The notes beneath the pieces were generated by a model, which was not told where the DNA came from, made no database searches, and was given only the letters and a program-made list of their open reading frames with translations. DNA of 64,000 nt from Zygaena filipendulae (Eukaryota; Arthropoda; Insecta; Lepidoptera; Zygaenidae), in assembly GCA_907165275.2 (NCBI GenBank), contig OU015651.1:13538501-13602500 (forward strand). Reading direction: 5' to 3'. A program made the position numbers and the translations under genes. This document shows, piece after piece, positions 22,947 through 34,370 of this stretch (positions are counted from its first letter, which is position 1; the number at the start of each line of letters is the position of its first letter).

Positions 22947-23372
22947 TTAAAATTGCGGAATTCTCATACAAACTTCCATCCCCTAGTTTAAGGGTTAAAG
23001 TTGATAAGAGTTAAAAGTTTAATAATTTTTTGTTGTTTGTGTACTAATAGTAGCTTACATGCCAAATTTCAGCTTCATCAGGTCATTAGGAAATACCCTA
23101 AGAAATTTAATGATCATCATTGAGTCAGTGACGAAATCAGGGCTTTTTAGATATCAATAAAATCTAAAGTATAAGAGCTATGCAACTAAAACTTTATATG
23201 TTTGATAAGTGCGTTATTGACAACATGTTCCGAGAATTAAGTTTATCAGGTATAATCCAATCCCAAGTTATAAGGGTTCAAAAAAACGACGAAGCTCTCC
23301 GAGAAAAGATAGGTAGTGCTCCCGCTTCGCTTGGCTCGTCTTGGCGGGGGCACCACCGTGCCCCCAGATTTT
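22930..23372 (+). repeat. Unclassified interspersed repeat with GC hairpin tail
   Basis: A low-complexity stretch ending GCTCCCGCTTCGCTTGGC and a perfect 8-bp hairpin GGGGGCACCACCGTGCCCCC (about 23345-23364). I recall this tail as common in lepidopteran intergenic DNA. No frame is convincing. Confidence 0.45.
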
Positions 23373-23826
23373 AATTAAATTTTTAATTATTTTATAGTAT
23401 TATCTATATATACAAGAACGGTAAATTATTTTGTGTTGTTTAAAATAAAATTCTTCGAAACGGCATAAATAAATAGAGACTTTTAAATAAATAAGTGAAA
23501 TTCAAATACTCCCTCTCATAATATCTCCTTCAAAGTGTAATATCAGCTCATACTGTACAAATACGAGTATACAGTTGAGCCAAAATCGCAGTAGTCGTGA
23601 TATTATTTTGCAACTACGTAGGTATACGAGTGTGCAGCGAAACGAAAATTGGAAGTTTTGGTTAGGAATTGGGATTGCTGCCTTTATATTTTTTAAGTTC
23701 ACAACTTGTTAGCGTAGCGTCTTGCTGTAATTCTATTTGAGTATTGTTATTTCGAGTAAGAGTCTAGTTGAGAAATGCAATTTAATTAGTTGTTGAGAAA
23801 GCAAAGGCGTCAAACTTTCTACGTAA

Positions 23827-23984
23827 TCCTATGTAATATTATAAATGCAAAAGTGAGTTTGTTTTTTTGTTAAGCTTTCACGCTTTAATTGCTCAACCGA
23901 TCGCCATGAAATTTGTACTTTTTATCCCGGAACTCCCGCGGGACCTCCGAAATTACAGAGGGTGAAACTGCGGGGAACAGCTAG
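23827..23984 (+). mobile_element. Helitron-like element
   Basis: TCCTATGTAATATTATAAAT to GAAACTGCGGGGAACAGCTA, with the CTAG end intact at 23981-23984. Confidence 0.8.
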
Positions 23985-24183
23985 TTTGGTACAGAAAAAG
24001 AAAATGTACTCAAAAATACCCAATATTATTCATGATCAATGTTGCATTTTTACTTAAACAATTATTAATTATTATTAATTAATATTTTCTACCCTCTTTT
24101 CTCTGATTTTATCTAAGAACACTCACTTGTAAAGTGAGAATACCAGGAGAGATAGGTAGGAGGTACTAGGTATATAAAACTTA

Positions 24184-24356
24184 CCGCCGCACTCAGAATC
24201 GACTTTAAAGATTACTTAGTTAAGTATAGATTTTTAAAACAAAACTGCCGCAATCAGAGATGTTCAGTAAATTAATGTTAATTGGCATTTAATGAGATGT
24301 AACTTAATTAGTTACTAGTACTAAGTAATCATTAAAGTCGACTCTGAGTGCGGCGG
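24184..24356. mobile_element. Palindromic MITE, copy 2, internally deleted
   Basis: The left arm is complete. The right arm keeps only its outer part (from CTAAGTAATCATTAAAG), so about 65 bp are missing. It is flanked by a TTA direct repeat at 24181-24183 and 24357-24359. This fits the 3-bp TWA target duplication of PIF/Harbinger (Tourist-like) MITEs. Confidence 0.85.
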
Positions 24357-25023
24357 TTAAAAACTGAATTTTATATCCAAGCGAAAACAATTATTTGCAT
24401 TCTTTGCATTTCCCATGTAATTTATTGTGATAAAAGCTATAGTTATATTAATTTATTACAACATTTATGCGAGACAGTTGTGCGGCTAAACCCATTTAGT
24501 ACTAGTTTGCAACAGATGTACGAGTAGCTATGGGGCTATGAAACATTATTTTAAGCGACCGTCATGCACAACTGACTTACTGACATATCAACGAACACAG
24601 TTGTGAACACAGTGTTGTCAAAAGTCCAAAAATTCTATAAACGTCACATGCATGCACTAAGTAATTAAGTAAGATTTATTTGTGCATAAGATGGTGAATG
24701 AGGGTTTAAAGTTTAAGCATCGAGTAACATTCTAGTCAAACCAGTGACTTAAATAATTTTAATGAAACCACAAAATGTTTATAAAGTATCAAAACGAAAT
24801 TGAGTATTTCATCTTATAAATGCATATTTTGTTAGCAACACAGGCACTGCTTAAATACTCTCAACATGTCGAAATATATACAAACAAATCATCCGTTTCA
24901 AATTAGGAATCTTTCTCCGTTTTAACATGGACCAATAAAACTAATAAATAAATAATAAAAAATAATAAAAAATAAAAATAATAAAACTCTTTTTTAATTG
25001 GTCCATGACTTTTAATAAAAAAA

Positions 25024-25216
25024 CTAGCTGTACTACGCGATTTCATACTTGTTCATTTCGGAGGTTCCGCGGGAATTTCGGAAGGGAAAGTACCCTATTC
25101 CTTTTTTGTATACCCTGGATAATGTGTATGTACACTTTCATGATAATTAATCGATTGAGTAGTTAAGGCGTGAAAGCGTAACAAACAAAATTCACATTCG
25201 CATTTGTAATTTATAA
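25024..25216 (-). mobile_element. Helitron-like element, diverged
   Basis: CTAGCTGTACTACGCG, TTCCGCGGGAATTTCGG and GCGTGAAAGCGTAACAAAC in order. The usual TATAATATTAGTAGG end is lost. Confidence 0.65.
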
Positions 25217-25634
25217 AAATAAATACATAATTTTTAAATAAATAATTTTTTATTATAATTATTTTTCGCCAGGAATAAATAAATAAAAAATAATAATAAT
25301 ATAAGAATACGTTTCTAATCCCTTCTTTCGTGGCCACAAACAAAACACCCGCGCGTCGCTACGTACACTCAGCAGCAGAAACATGTAAACACTTATTTTT
25401 ATTATAAAAAAAAGAATAGAGTTTACTTATAAAGAAGTGACACTCTCCGCCTCAAATCAATTTCATGCGGGAATGACCTTGGTAAAGATCGGGGAAAGAT
25501 TGACACATGTAGAATGCACATGTGACAATTATTAACTGACAGCTGACTGTTACTGTCAGCTCGCTGTCAACCTTGCGATACGCACAGACGCAATCACGTG
25601 TACATACAAGCCGACCGAGTTTACTTGTGGGAAA

Positions 25635-25905
25635 ATATGTACTTCTTCTTCTTTTTCTTTAATAATGGCGTCTATAATTATAATTTTCCAATGACAATGT
25701 TTCTTAATAATAACAATCTCTTCATCCACTTCTTCAATTATGGCGAATCGCCAATGACAATGTTAGATTGTTCCCCAAGTTAAAACATGGCTCTTTTGAA
25801 AGTCAGTTTCCTGCTCAGGGTCCAAAGTAGATTCTGAAAAGTGACTGAAATAACGAAAAACGTGACACGCGTGTTTTCGATACGGCTTTCACTCGTCAAC
25901 ATCCC
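25635..25905 (-). mobile_element. AAG-tail retroposon, copy 2
   Basis: Minus-strand copy with an interrupted (AAG)n tail. It matches copy 3 from GGCGTCTATAATTATAAT to CACTCGTCAACATCCC. A family B MITE abuts its 5' end, and no duplication is visible. Confidence 0.75.
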
Positions 25906-25910
25906 TATTA

Positions 25911-26234
25911 GGGATGTTGACTACTATTGAAAATCAAAATTCTAATTAGTCCGTCAGTTAGAAAATAAAAAAACAATAGACACGTATTTTTTGCTTTTTT
26001 AAATAAATTAAAATATACAGAGATAAAGCGCATTAAAGTTTAGGATGAGGAGGTCGTGACGTCACTAACCGCAAAACCACCATACAAATTGTCAGAATAG
26101 TGACGTCACGCGAAACATCAACTCAATATATCGCCGTTATTTTTTGATTACGTAAAAAAAGAAAAAATACGTGTCCAATATTTTTTAATAATCTACAAGA
26201 CGGACTAAAAAATAAAAATTAGTGGGGGCATGTC
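25911..26234 (+). mobile_element. MITE family B, copy abutting a retroposon
   Basis: It starts GGGATGTTGACTAC and ends near GGGGGCATGTCC. It lies directly beside the end of the AAG-tail retroposon at 25635-25905, whose last bases TCAACATCCC are the complement of this MITE's first bases. Confidence 0.75.
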
Positions 26235-26547
26235 CACTGAAACACATTGAAACAGTTCATTTGTATGAAGTGTCACCGGTATAGAAACAAGATTCAATAA
26301 CTGTCAATAGTGTTCACATATTTTTTTTGCTGTCTGTACCTACCTGCCCGCGTGGCGGAGTCGTGTGGTGAATCCTAAACTAGTGCAAACCCCGTCCCCG
26401 GCTGATATTTTGTGAATGTACAGCAGCGGCCCCGAACGGTAACGTTATTAAAAGTTCCCGTAATCTGTATCGATTTCAGTACAGCTCGTTAGTGGAAATA
26501 AATAGGGGCGCTCGACTATGTTGTACGTACGTACCTAACAATAATTG

Positions 26548-26846
26548 CTAGCTGATGCTCGCGGTTTCACCAGTGCAAGTTTCGGGATTGCATCCAGAAC
26601 TTTGTTGTGCTCGAATAAAAAGGTGTATAATAGGCCTATTCCATATATTTTTTTTTTACTTTTAACACTACGAAAAATAATAACTAATCATTATCTTTAG
26701 TTCTTTATATATAAATTTGAATTTAAGTTTGTTTGTACTCAACCGATTATCATGAAATTTGGCATGCACGTTTTCAGGGGTTACAGAAAACGATATAGGT
26801 TATTTTTATCTTGGAATTCCCGCGGCAACTCCGAAACTAACGCTAA
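26548..26846. mobile_element. Two Helitron-like fragments, head to head
   Basis: A minus piece (26548-26620, CTAGCTGATGCTCGCGG) and a plus piece (26700-26846, ATTATCATGAAATTTGGC to GGAATTCCCGCGGCAACTCC). Both are truncated. Confidence 0.55.
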
Positions 26847-27479
26847 CAATTAACCTAATAAATTATAATTACCTACTAAAATATATTCATAAAACCGGAA
26901 ACACGATATTTAAAAAAAAAGCAAATATATTTTTAATCTACATAGTTTGTATGTAGGTCCAAGTACCTACGTATTTTCTGCTTTTTTCGTTAGTCATTCG
27001 TTTGATTGATGAGATCCTCGGATAAATGAAGGCAATTTTTCAAATGGACGGAAACGTGAGACGCTTTCGCGCTACCTGTATGATGTGATGAGTTATATTT
27101 TATATTTGAGACCCTTTTACAATGACATATTGGAATGGATTGGCAATGTTTTACGAAGCAATTAAAATCAAGTCAATCCTCATCTAGAACAAAGAATGTT
27201 ACACGTTTTACTACAAGAAGCAACCACTGAGCTTATAATCACTACGTTTTAAGAGTCGGCACTTTCATACTAGTCGCTGAACCGATCTATGAAAGTATTC
27301 TGTGCCAACCTTATCAATGCAATGTATGACGCAGTCATATATAGGGATTTGGTTAAGTGTTCCAAAGTTGGTAAGGAAGTTCGCGCATAGATCCATGCTT
27401 CCTTGAAGCTAAAGTAGCTACTTTAGCTTCAGCTGGGCTGAAAGCAACATTCTCCGCCCCCGGCCAACTTCATGCTTCC

Positions 27480-27735
27480 CCAAGCCCCGCCACTACGTGG
27501 TGGTAAGCCTATACGATAACAGTGTAGGTCGTTCCTGGTAAAAATAGTGGCGTAGGCTGTTACTACCCTTCAGGTTGAAAATTACAACTTTCCTAAAATG
27601 ACCACTTTCCTAAAATTACAACTTTCCTGAAATGAACACTTTCCTAAAATGACAACTTTCCAAAAATGGCCATAGGCGCTGTGTGTGTGTCGGACAATAT
27701 CAACTTGAATTTTGAACTCAAAATTAGTGGCTCGC
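27480..27735. repeat. Repeat family D, copy 2, with a minisatellite
   Basis: Related to 9770-9976. It carries about five imperfect copies of an 17-19 base unit (ACAACTTTCCTAAAATG) at 27573-27668 that are absent from copy 1. Confidence 0.6.
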
Positions 27736-28174
27736 CGCACTCCGGCACGAGCACGAGCATATATCCTACACGTAAACACCCTGAACGTGTGCCCATAGGC
27801 CGAACATCTGTATCTCTTTAAATAAAACTCAAATTAAAGCTATGGAGAATATCACCGGTCCCCACTACGTACAATCACCGAAATGGTAAATACGTGATTT
27901 GCAGCTATCTGACAGTGAAAAATAGAGTTCACACTTTCAGGTTTGACCTTTTTAGATAGGTACGGGTTTGTACGCAGCGACCGTCAATTTGAGAATCAAG
28001 AGCTTAAAAAGAAATAGGTACCGATTATTATTAATATAAAGATAGGTACTATACATATTATTTAGAATCTAGTAAATAAAGGTGATTTTCACAATAAAAT
28101 AACTATATTTTTATGTAACTTATTATACCTACTTTATTACAAATTTGAATGCACTATAAGCTTATTCACTGCGT

Positions 28175-28365
28175 TCAAGCTGTAAATCAGTTGCCAAGCA
28201 CCTAGCGGTGTGTTCCAGCAGCCTCACTTGAAAACCAGTTTCCAGGTCGGCAACGCACCTGCATACCTGGTGGTGGTATATCTGGTGTTGCAGATGTCCA
28301 TGGGCGGCGGTAATCACTTACCATCAGGTGTGCCACCTGCCCGTTTGTCCCATCTTCTTCTTCTT
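28175..28365 (-). mobile_element. LINE 3' end fragment
   Basis: The plus strand shows GCGGCGGTAATCACTTACCA and CAGGTGTGCCACCTGCCCG before CTTCTTCTT. This is a common insect LINE 3' end in minus sense. It shares GGTGTGTTCCAGCAGCCTCA with 11530-11555. Confidence 0.55.
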
Positions 28366-28366
28366 C

Positions 28367-28521
28367 TTTATAAATAAAAATGAATTTTTGTATGTCTGTC
28401 ATCTATGCGTTTTGAAACCATTGGTCCGATTGTAATGAAACTTTGGCGGGTTGTTCTGCCTGCGTCCGCAAAGGTTCTTGATCCCAAAACTCACGCGGGT
28501 GAAACCGTGGGGCACAGCTAG
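28367..28521 (+). mobile_element. Helitron-like element, variant
   Basis: It ends TCACGCGGGTGAAACCGTGG and GGCACAGCTAG. The interior (TATGTCTGTCATCTATGCG, AACTTTGGCGGGTTGTTCTG) is a different subtype from the main one. It directly follows a LINE tail. Confidence 0.65.
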
Positions 28522-29693
28522 TAGTATTACATAAAAAAAACAAATAGAAATTAGCTTGGCAACATTTTGAAAAAAAATTCATAACATTTCCAAGAAACAA
28601 ATTCCGGTTTCAAAGAAGCAATTCATAATGCTGTGCAGAAGCAAAACAAACAATTACACGGTGTAAACGTTACTTAAGTTGGAGCTAGAATAAAAATAAA
28701 TCGCCAATGTTTATCCTGAGACATTATTTCTAATCCATATTTATTTCATTTAGTTACTAAGCAAAACTAATGGGTGTTGCGGACTACGGGGACCGGAGCA
28801 CATTTGTTTTTATGAAAATGGTTGGAAATAGCGCTAGAAGTCAGACCTCTCAGTCACTCCAGTTATGGCTGGACGGACGGAGTTGCGTCTTTTTTTTTAT
28901 CATTCTTTATGAAGTCGGCCATTTAGCTTACTCCCGGAACCCATTCGTAACAGACACTTAGGCTATTTGCGCCATCCTACGCGGCCTCGAGGCGTTTTAC
29001 TCTTGAAAAAAAAAAATGTATTATATGCAAAGTTCAGATCTTATGGTCAGATTGCCCCCGGGTTTTATCTTGGGTGTGTAAAATTTTTGTGCTTACTCAA
29101 GTAGAGCTAACTAATTAACTGGTTTTGGAAAGTCGGTAGGTACCTATTAACAAAAAGTTATGTTTTATCAGCATCCCCTTTTTTCGTTTTACAGTTTCAG
29201 GTACGAGTTAAGTACCTATACCTACTGCTATACTTAAATGTCTTTTATGTTAAAATTTGTTTAATAAGACTCCAGATAACACCAGTTATTGTAATGCATG
29301 GTTGTTTTTTTTACTTATTGAAATATCAAAAATTTAAGGTACCTTAAAAGAATATTAATATAATATCTGAACTTTAAATGTTTATTATATTGAAACTTTT
29401 TAATAGATTAGATTAGATTTATTTATTTCACATTATCAGATTCAAAATTACATCAAATTATAATATGTCAAAGGATAAAGTGATCGTCAGATTTCAATAA
29501 ATAAATGTCAATAAGTGTAAATAAACGTCAATATACAATTACAAAATACTGCCAAAATCATAAACAGAAAAAATAATTTAAATGTCAAACAAAGAATAAT
29601 AAATATACAATAAAATAAAAAAAACCAACTAAATCAATGTCAAATGTAGAATAAAAAAAATTAAATAAATATAAATAAAGCTACACAATGTAG

Positions 29694-30008
29694 TCAAATC
29701 TTAAAATTTATAAATTCGTTTACCGTATAAAATTCATTTTCCAACAAAAGATTCTTTAATCGGCGATAAAACGTTTCGTCATCGGTCACGTTTCTTAGAT
29801 CTGCAGGTAGCCGCTCGTAATAACTTGGACCTATCACGCGCGGGTTTTTTGCAGCGAGTTGCGTCCGGTGCGGAACACTCGCGATCCGCCCCATGTTCCT
29901 AAACGACCGCCCCCCGCACGTTGAGTTATTCGTCAACTCGCACGTATCAAACTCGTGAGTGCGCGCGAGTTGGCACCTTCCGTTTTTACCTATTTTTTTT
30001 GTCGTCAA
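29694..30008 (-). pseudogene. LINE pol C-terminal end
   Basis: The 104-codon reading has the layout typical of the end of insect LINE pol proteins (VPHRTQ, NPRVIGPSYYERLP). It is followed by a stop and an AT-rich 3' UTR down to the terminal repeats near 29404. It lies in the same orientation as the RT fragments but is separated from them by the inverted stretch and intervening DNA. Confidence 0.7.
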
Positions 30009-30015
30009 CTCGCTT

Positions 30016-31462
30016 GTACATATAAAGTACAGTCAGATAAAGCTTGAAACTAAAAACTATAAATATATTGTCCACGCTAGCCGATGGCTGATTCGGATAA
30101 GTAGGTTCAGTAATAATTTAGATGATAATAAGCGAAATGCTGCAATCACATATTGTGATATTATTGTTATGTGTAGTTATTTGTTCAGATTATATTATAG
30201 AGATTAGATAGTTTAACATCTTCCACATTGCACAAAATCATGTGATAAACCCATCGATCTCATAATTATAAAAAGTAGATACACAGTCAGCGTCAAAAAA
30301 TGTTCTACTGAAATAAGCACCCACTTGAACATTTGGGTGCGCTTTTAAATACCTTGAACTACAGTGTCGAAACTCGGTGATAAAATTTTATTTTATATAT
30401 AATATTATTATTTATATTTAATTTATGATCATACCAACTATAACCACAGCTATAACTACGTAAACACGACTGTGGACAGTTTTTAAGTGAACTTTAGTAT
30501 GGGACTGTGTATCTACTTTTTACACGCTTTTTATTAGCTTCAGACGTATGTAACGAAATCTTTGAACATAATTTTGACCCCTTCAAAACGTCGGATTAAC
30601 TTGAAATTTGACAAACTTATAAGGGCCGATGAAAATTAAATATTTTAAACAGTTTGACCCGTTAAACGTACTAGGATAATCAGGATTAGCGATTTTTTTT
30701 TTGTTTTCCTGAGACCCGGAGTGTCTGCGTCAAGACCAATAAGGGAAACTACCAGGCACGATAGTTTAAAAAATTAAAAAATAAACTAAAAAGTAGAATA
30801 AATAATAGTTTAAAAAAACTTTAAACACGCTTTTTATAGAAAACCAAACTAAAAAGGAGAAAATAAATTTTAATAAATTTGAATTCAGAATAGTGTATAA
30901 ATTTTTTTTTTAATATAAACTAGTAAAATTTTAATAAATAAAAAAGTGGGGATTTTTAAGATATTATTGAAATTATAATCCTTCTACTCATATCTGTCAT
31001 TAAAATATTTATAACAATTGACACCACGCACCCCACGCTTTTTTTTAAATAATTTTTTTTTTATTTACAATATTGTTAATTTATATTTATTAAAATTTTT
31101 ATACACTATTCTTAATTCAAATTTATTAAAATTTATTTTTTACTTTTTAGTTTGATTTTCTATAAAAAGCTTGTTTTTTAGTTTTTTTAATTAACTTTAA
31201 GAGATCGATGGATAAACCAAAATCTCGAGTCATTGTAGATTTGTTGATTATTGGGTAAATAATATTATTGTTATGTTGATTTGTATTATACATAAAATAT
31301 CTATCTCGAAAACGATAAGTATTATGTTTTATTTTAAAGTCAAGTCGTATAAAATTTTTATACATTTAAAGTGGGTTCCTGCCTTAATAATATATACCTT
31401 ATGTGTATTAATTTTCAAAAATGACTCTTAACTAACTAGCTGACTCTACTCATTTTCACGGT
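30016..31462. repeat. AT-rich insert with nested inverted repeats between the LINE parts
   Basis: Two inverted-repeat pairs are visible. One pairs 30270-30289 with 30503-30524 (core AGTAGATACACAGTC), bounding a piece of about 250 bp. The other pairs 30827-30925 with 31077-31174, with arms near 100 bp and strong identity (core GAATTTATTAAAATTTATT, minus sense). There is no coding potential. It may be one or two MITEs inserted in the LINE, or foldback DNA formed during the rearrangement. Confidence 0.6.
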
Positions 31463-31573
31463 TGAGCGAGTTAACGACAGAAAAAGTAGGTAAAAACGGA
31501 AGGTGCTTACTCGCGCACACGCACGAGTTTGACATGTGCGAGTTGACGAATAAGTCCGCACGTTCGCCGACTA
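31463..31573 (+). repeat. Inverted copy of the LINE C-terminal coding segment
   Basis: On the plus strand this stretch codes for KVGKNGRCLLAHTHEF and MCELTN. The minus strand at 29930-30008 codes for the matching KIGKNGRCQLARTHEF and TCELTN. The two copies are inverted relative to each other and flank about 1.4 kb. They differ at several positions, so the event is not recent or joined two different copies. Confidence 0.75.
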
Positions 31574-32334
31574 AACGTGTCGATGTTGCGACGGACATAC
31601 GATATCACCTCAAACAGATACAGACCGGTCATCGTCATCACGTCGTGCTCCACAAAAATCGTCCTACATGTTTGTCGAGGCTTTATGCCAGCCAGAATAC
31701 GGATCGCGCGTTTTTGCAGTACAAAGACACGGCCGGAGTCGGTCGAGTTTCCCCACAGCATTATACCATATGACATTAGAGACTGGAAGTGCGCAAAATA
31801 CGCTTGCCTCAGTACGGCACTAGAGACTAAGGGGCGCAACTTACGCAGGGCATATGCAGCACTACCAAGCCTATCACAGAGATGTTGTATGTGCATTTTC
31901 CAGTTCACGTTACAATCAAGTGTAAAACCAAGAAATTTACATGACTGGCATAATGGTACTGGATTGGTTATACTAAGAGGTGTCTCGACCCTCATGGCCG
32001 TGAAAAGAATTATATTGGATTTCGAATGATTTAATATTAGCCCATTAGATGAGAACCATGTCTGTAGTCGCTCGAAGGTGCTATTTATTTTAATATTAAG
32101 ATCTTCGTAAGTCCGTGCGCATACAATGACAGTAGTGTCGTCGGCGAACAGGACTACCAAACCGTCTCTAATAAAATGGGTTAGATCGTTTATTATCGTC
32201 AAAAATAGTATATTTCCGAGCGATGAGCCCTGCGGAATACCAACAGTTATGTTCCCAGCCTGAGATCGGTACCCTCGACCGTTCGAAGTGATCTCCACCA
32301 ACTGCTTGCGGTTTTCCAAGAACGACCCCAGCAA
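31574..32334 (-). pseudogene. LINE reverse transcriptase, C-terminal half
   Basis: This fragment carries motif B (GIPQGSSLG, residues 32-40) and motif C (FADD, residues 63-66), followed by the thumb and connection region (LGFTLD, YGIMLWG). Coding agreement with the family ends near 31574, at NIDT. After that point the minus-strand reading becomes the reverse complement of the real C-terminal sequence. Confidence 0.8.
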
Positions 32335-32367
32335 ACGGTGGGCATTGCCTTTTACGCCGTACGCCTG

Positions 32368-32763
32368 TTACTTATCTAGAAGTAGATTACCTCGGACAAC
32401 ATCGAAGGCTTTTGTGAGGTCACAGAAAACACCAGCAGTTTTGTATCCATCATCAATACCCGATAATATCGAATCGATTACCTGATGGGCAGCTGTGGTA
32501 GTGGATTTGCCTTTCCTGTAAGCAAACTGTCTGTCAGTAAGTAAGTCATTTATTTCAAGATGGTCAATTAAACTAGAAGAGATAATCGATTCAATAATTT
32601 TCGATATCGTGGGGACAATAGATATGGGCCTGTAACTGTCGACCTGGGTTTTATCCCCCTTTCCCTTGTAGACAGGACACACTCTGGTCACTTTCAGTAC
32701 GTCTGGGTATACGCCGAGAGAAAACATGTTATTGATCAGACTCACTAACAGATCAGCTAGCAT
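32368..32763 (-). pseudogene. LINE reverse transcriptase, N-terminal half
   Basis: The translation has the RT entry motif SYRPISIVPTISKIIE and motif A as DLTKAFD, which holds the first catalytic aspartate. It ends at a stop shortly after motif A. The RT continues in another frame from 32334, so this is a frameshifted pseudogene fragment. Confidence 0.8.
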
Positions 32764-33190
32764 GCAGACAAAATAATGTTGACTGATATATCGTACACGT
32801 CTAATGTACCAGACTTCGATAACATGCGTCTCAATACCCTATCAAGCCCCTCTCTAGTCACGACTGGTAACGAGTAATCAGGCGGGTTTAAGTTATCTAC
32901 GTATTCACTTAAATAACTAAGTGCCTTCGCTTTATTAGTTTTTAGTGGGAGCTTAGAGGTCATATTAAGGTAGTGGTGGTTTATGTGGTCTGGTATATCA
33001 TTTGTTGGAACCGTGACTCCGTTACTAATGATATCCAGGATCCGAGACTTACTATTTAGTGATATTTCATCGTTAATCACTCTCCACATTTCTTTTAATG
33101 GATTTTTCGCGGATAGCAGCCTATAATAGTTATAGTTTCGGCGATCTCGCAAGCTAGTCGACTTTATCAGATCCGAATAATAATAAAATA
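32757..33190 (-). pseudogene. LINE pol fragment: linker upstream of the reverse transcriptase
   Basis: This open stretch codes for the region between endonuclease and RT in Jockey-type pol proteins, with wording such as NPLKEMWRVI and DIPDHINHHY. Upstream of it the sequence becomes AT-rich and simple, so the element is truncated there. It overlaps the next fragment by a few bases in another frame, which marks a frameshift. Confidence 0.65.
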
Positions 33191-33287
33191 TAATAATATA
33201 AAAATAAAATAATATAATAATAATAAATAAACCTTTTTTTAACACGCATTATTAATATGTATAAATTACGATGATTTTGAGACCTAT

Positions 33288-33440
33288 AATTATGATTTCA
33301 CGCGTGTTAATTTCAGATTTCATCGATCAATCAAAAGTATGTCCCTATCCTATATCCTTTTATGTACTCTGAAAAAGTGTATCCAAAATTTCATGAAAAT
33401 CTGTTAAGTAAAGACATGCAAGCCTAATAAACAAACTCAT
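33288..33440 (-). mobile_element. Helitron-like fragment
   Basis: TTTCACGCGTGTTAATTTC, TCCTTTTATGTACTCTG and CAAAATTTCATGAAAATCTG keep family order, degraded. An (ATA)n run replaces the end. Confidence 0.45.
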
Positions 33441-33996
33441 AATAATAATAATAATAACAATAATAAACTCTTTATTGAACACCACAATACAATAGAAACA
33501 ATAAAAAAAAACAATTTTACTATAGAGTGTTTAATTTGTAATATTAATTAGGATTTTAATACCTACTAGGTATCTAAGAGTACTAGAATTTAAAAGAGAT
33601 AAGTAAATAGATAAAGTAGATGAAGCAAAGAAATAATAAGTCCGTCCAATATTATTATATTGGACGGACTTGTTCGGAATACCGGAGGCAACAACCGCTG
33701 GTCATAAGTACGTGTCGCTGGAGATTTGCGGTTAACACACACTATCCTCGGTTCGCAAGAGTACGATTTATTTGTTGATCCCATTTCTTATTGCAGCCAT
33801 GAGCGGTCGAGGGTTGGTACATATCTTTTTCCCACTAAATAGATTTATGTATATTCGGTATTTTAGAGAAGTATTAAATTAATTAAGTGGTAATAATAAT
33901 GACTACACTAAAAGTCAGTATTCCAGAGTGATTGAGAGATTTGTCTATTTTTTTTTCCAAATTCTATTTAGTCCGTCAGTTAGATAATATAAAAAA

Positions 33997-34156
33997 CTAG
34001 CTGTGCCCCGTGGTTTAATGCGCGGGAATTCTAGAATAAAAATTACCCTATGTCCTTCTCTGTACCCCTGACAACGTGCATGCCAAATTTCAACCAAATC
34101 CGTTCAGCCGTTTTTGCGTGATTACAAACATCCACACTTTCACATTTATAATATTA
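33997..34156 (-). mobile_element. Helitron-like element, inserted in a MITE
   Basis: CTAGCTGTGCCCCGTGG to CACATTTATAATATTA, main subtype with part of the hairpin deleted. Its end joins the next element without a gap. Confidence 0.8.
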
Positions 34157-34370
34157 CTAGTTGTGCCCCGCGGTTTCACTCGCGTTAATTTCAGAGTTCC
34201 CGCGGGAATTCCGGGATAAAAAGTACCCTATGTGTTAATCTGATGTATAAGCTATATTATTGTAAAGTTTCATTTAAATCCATCCAGTAGTTTTTGCGTG
34301 AAAGAGTACCTAACAAACATCCATCCATAGTCACAAACTTTCGCGTTTATAATATTAGTAGATAGTAGGA
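34157..34370 (-). mobile_element. Helitron-like element, AATCTGATGTATAA subtype, tandem to the previous one
   Basis: CTAGTTGTGCCCCGCGG to TTTATAATATTAGTAG. It starts exactly where 33997-34156 stops, and both lie inside a family B MITE. Confidence 0.8.

Larger units (their letters stand above)
29404..33190 (-). mobile_element. Broken Jockey-like non-LTR retrotransposon (LINE)
   Basis: Read on the minus strand, this is a 5'-truncated LINE lacking the endonuclease domain. It has the linker before the RT, the RT domain in pieces, a C-terminal segment (29694-30008), an AT-rich 3' UTR with AATAAA, and a terminal run of short AGATT-type repeats (29404-29418). The RT is interrupted by frameshifts, and about 1.4 kb of foreign sequence lies between the RT and the C-terminal end. 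Jockey-superfamily membership is inferred from the RT motif wording and the C-terminal layout. Confidence 0.8.

Noticed and set aside
31577..32029. 150-codon plus-strand frame
   Set aside because: It is the antisense shadow of the LINE reverse transcriptase.
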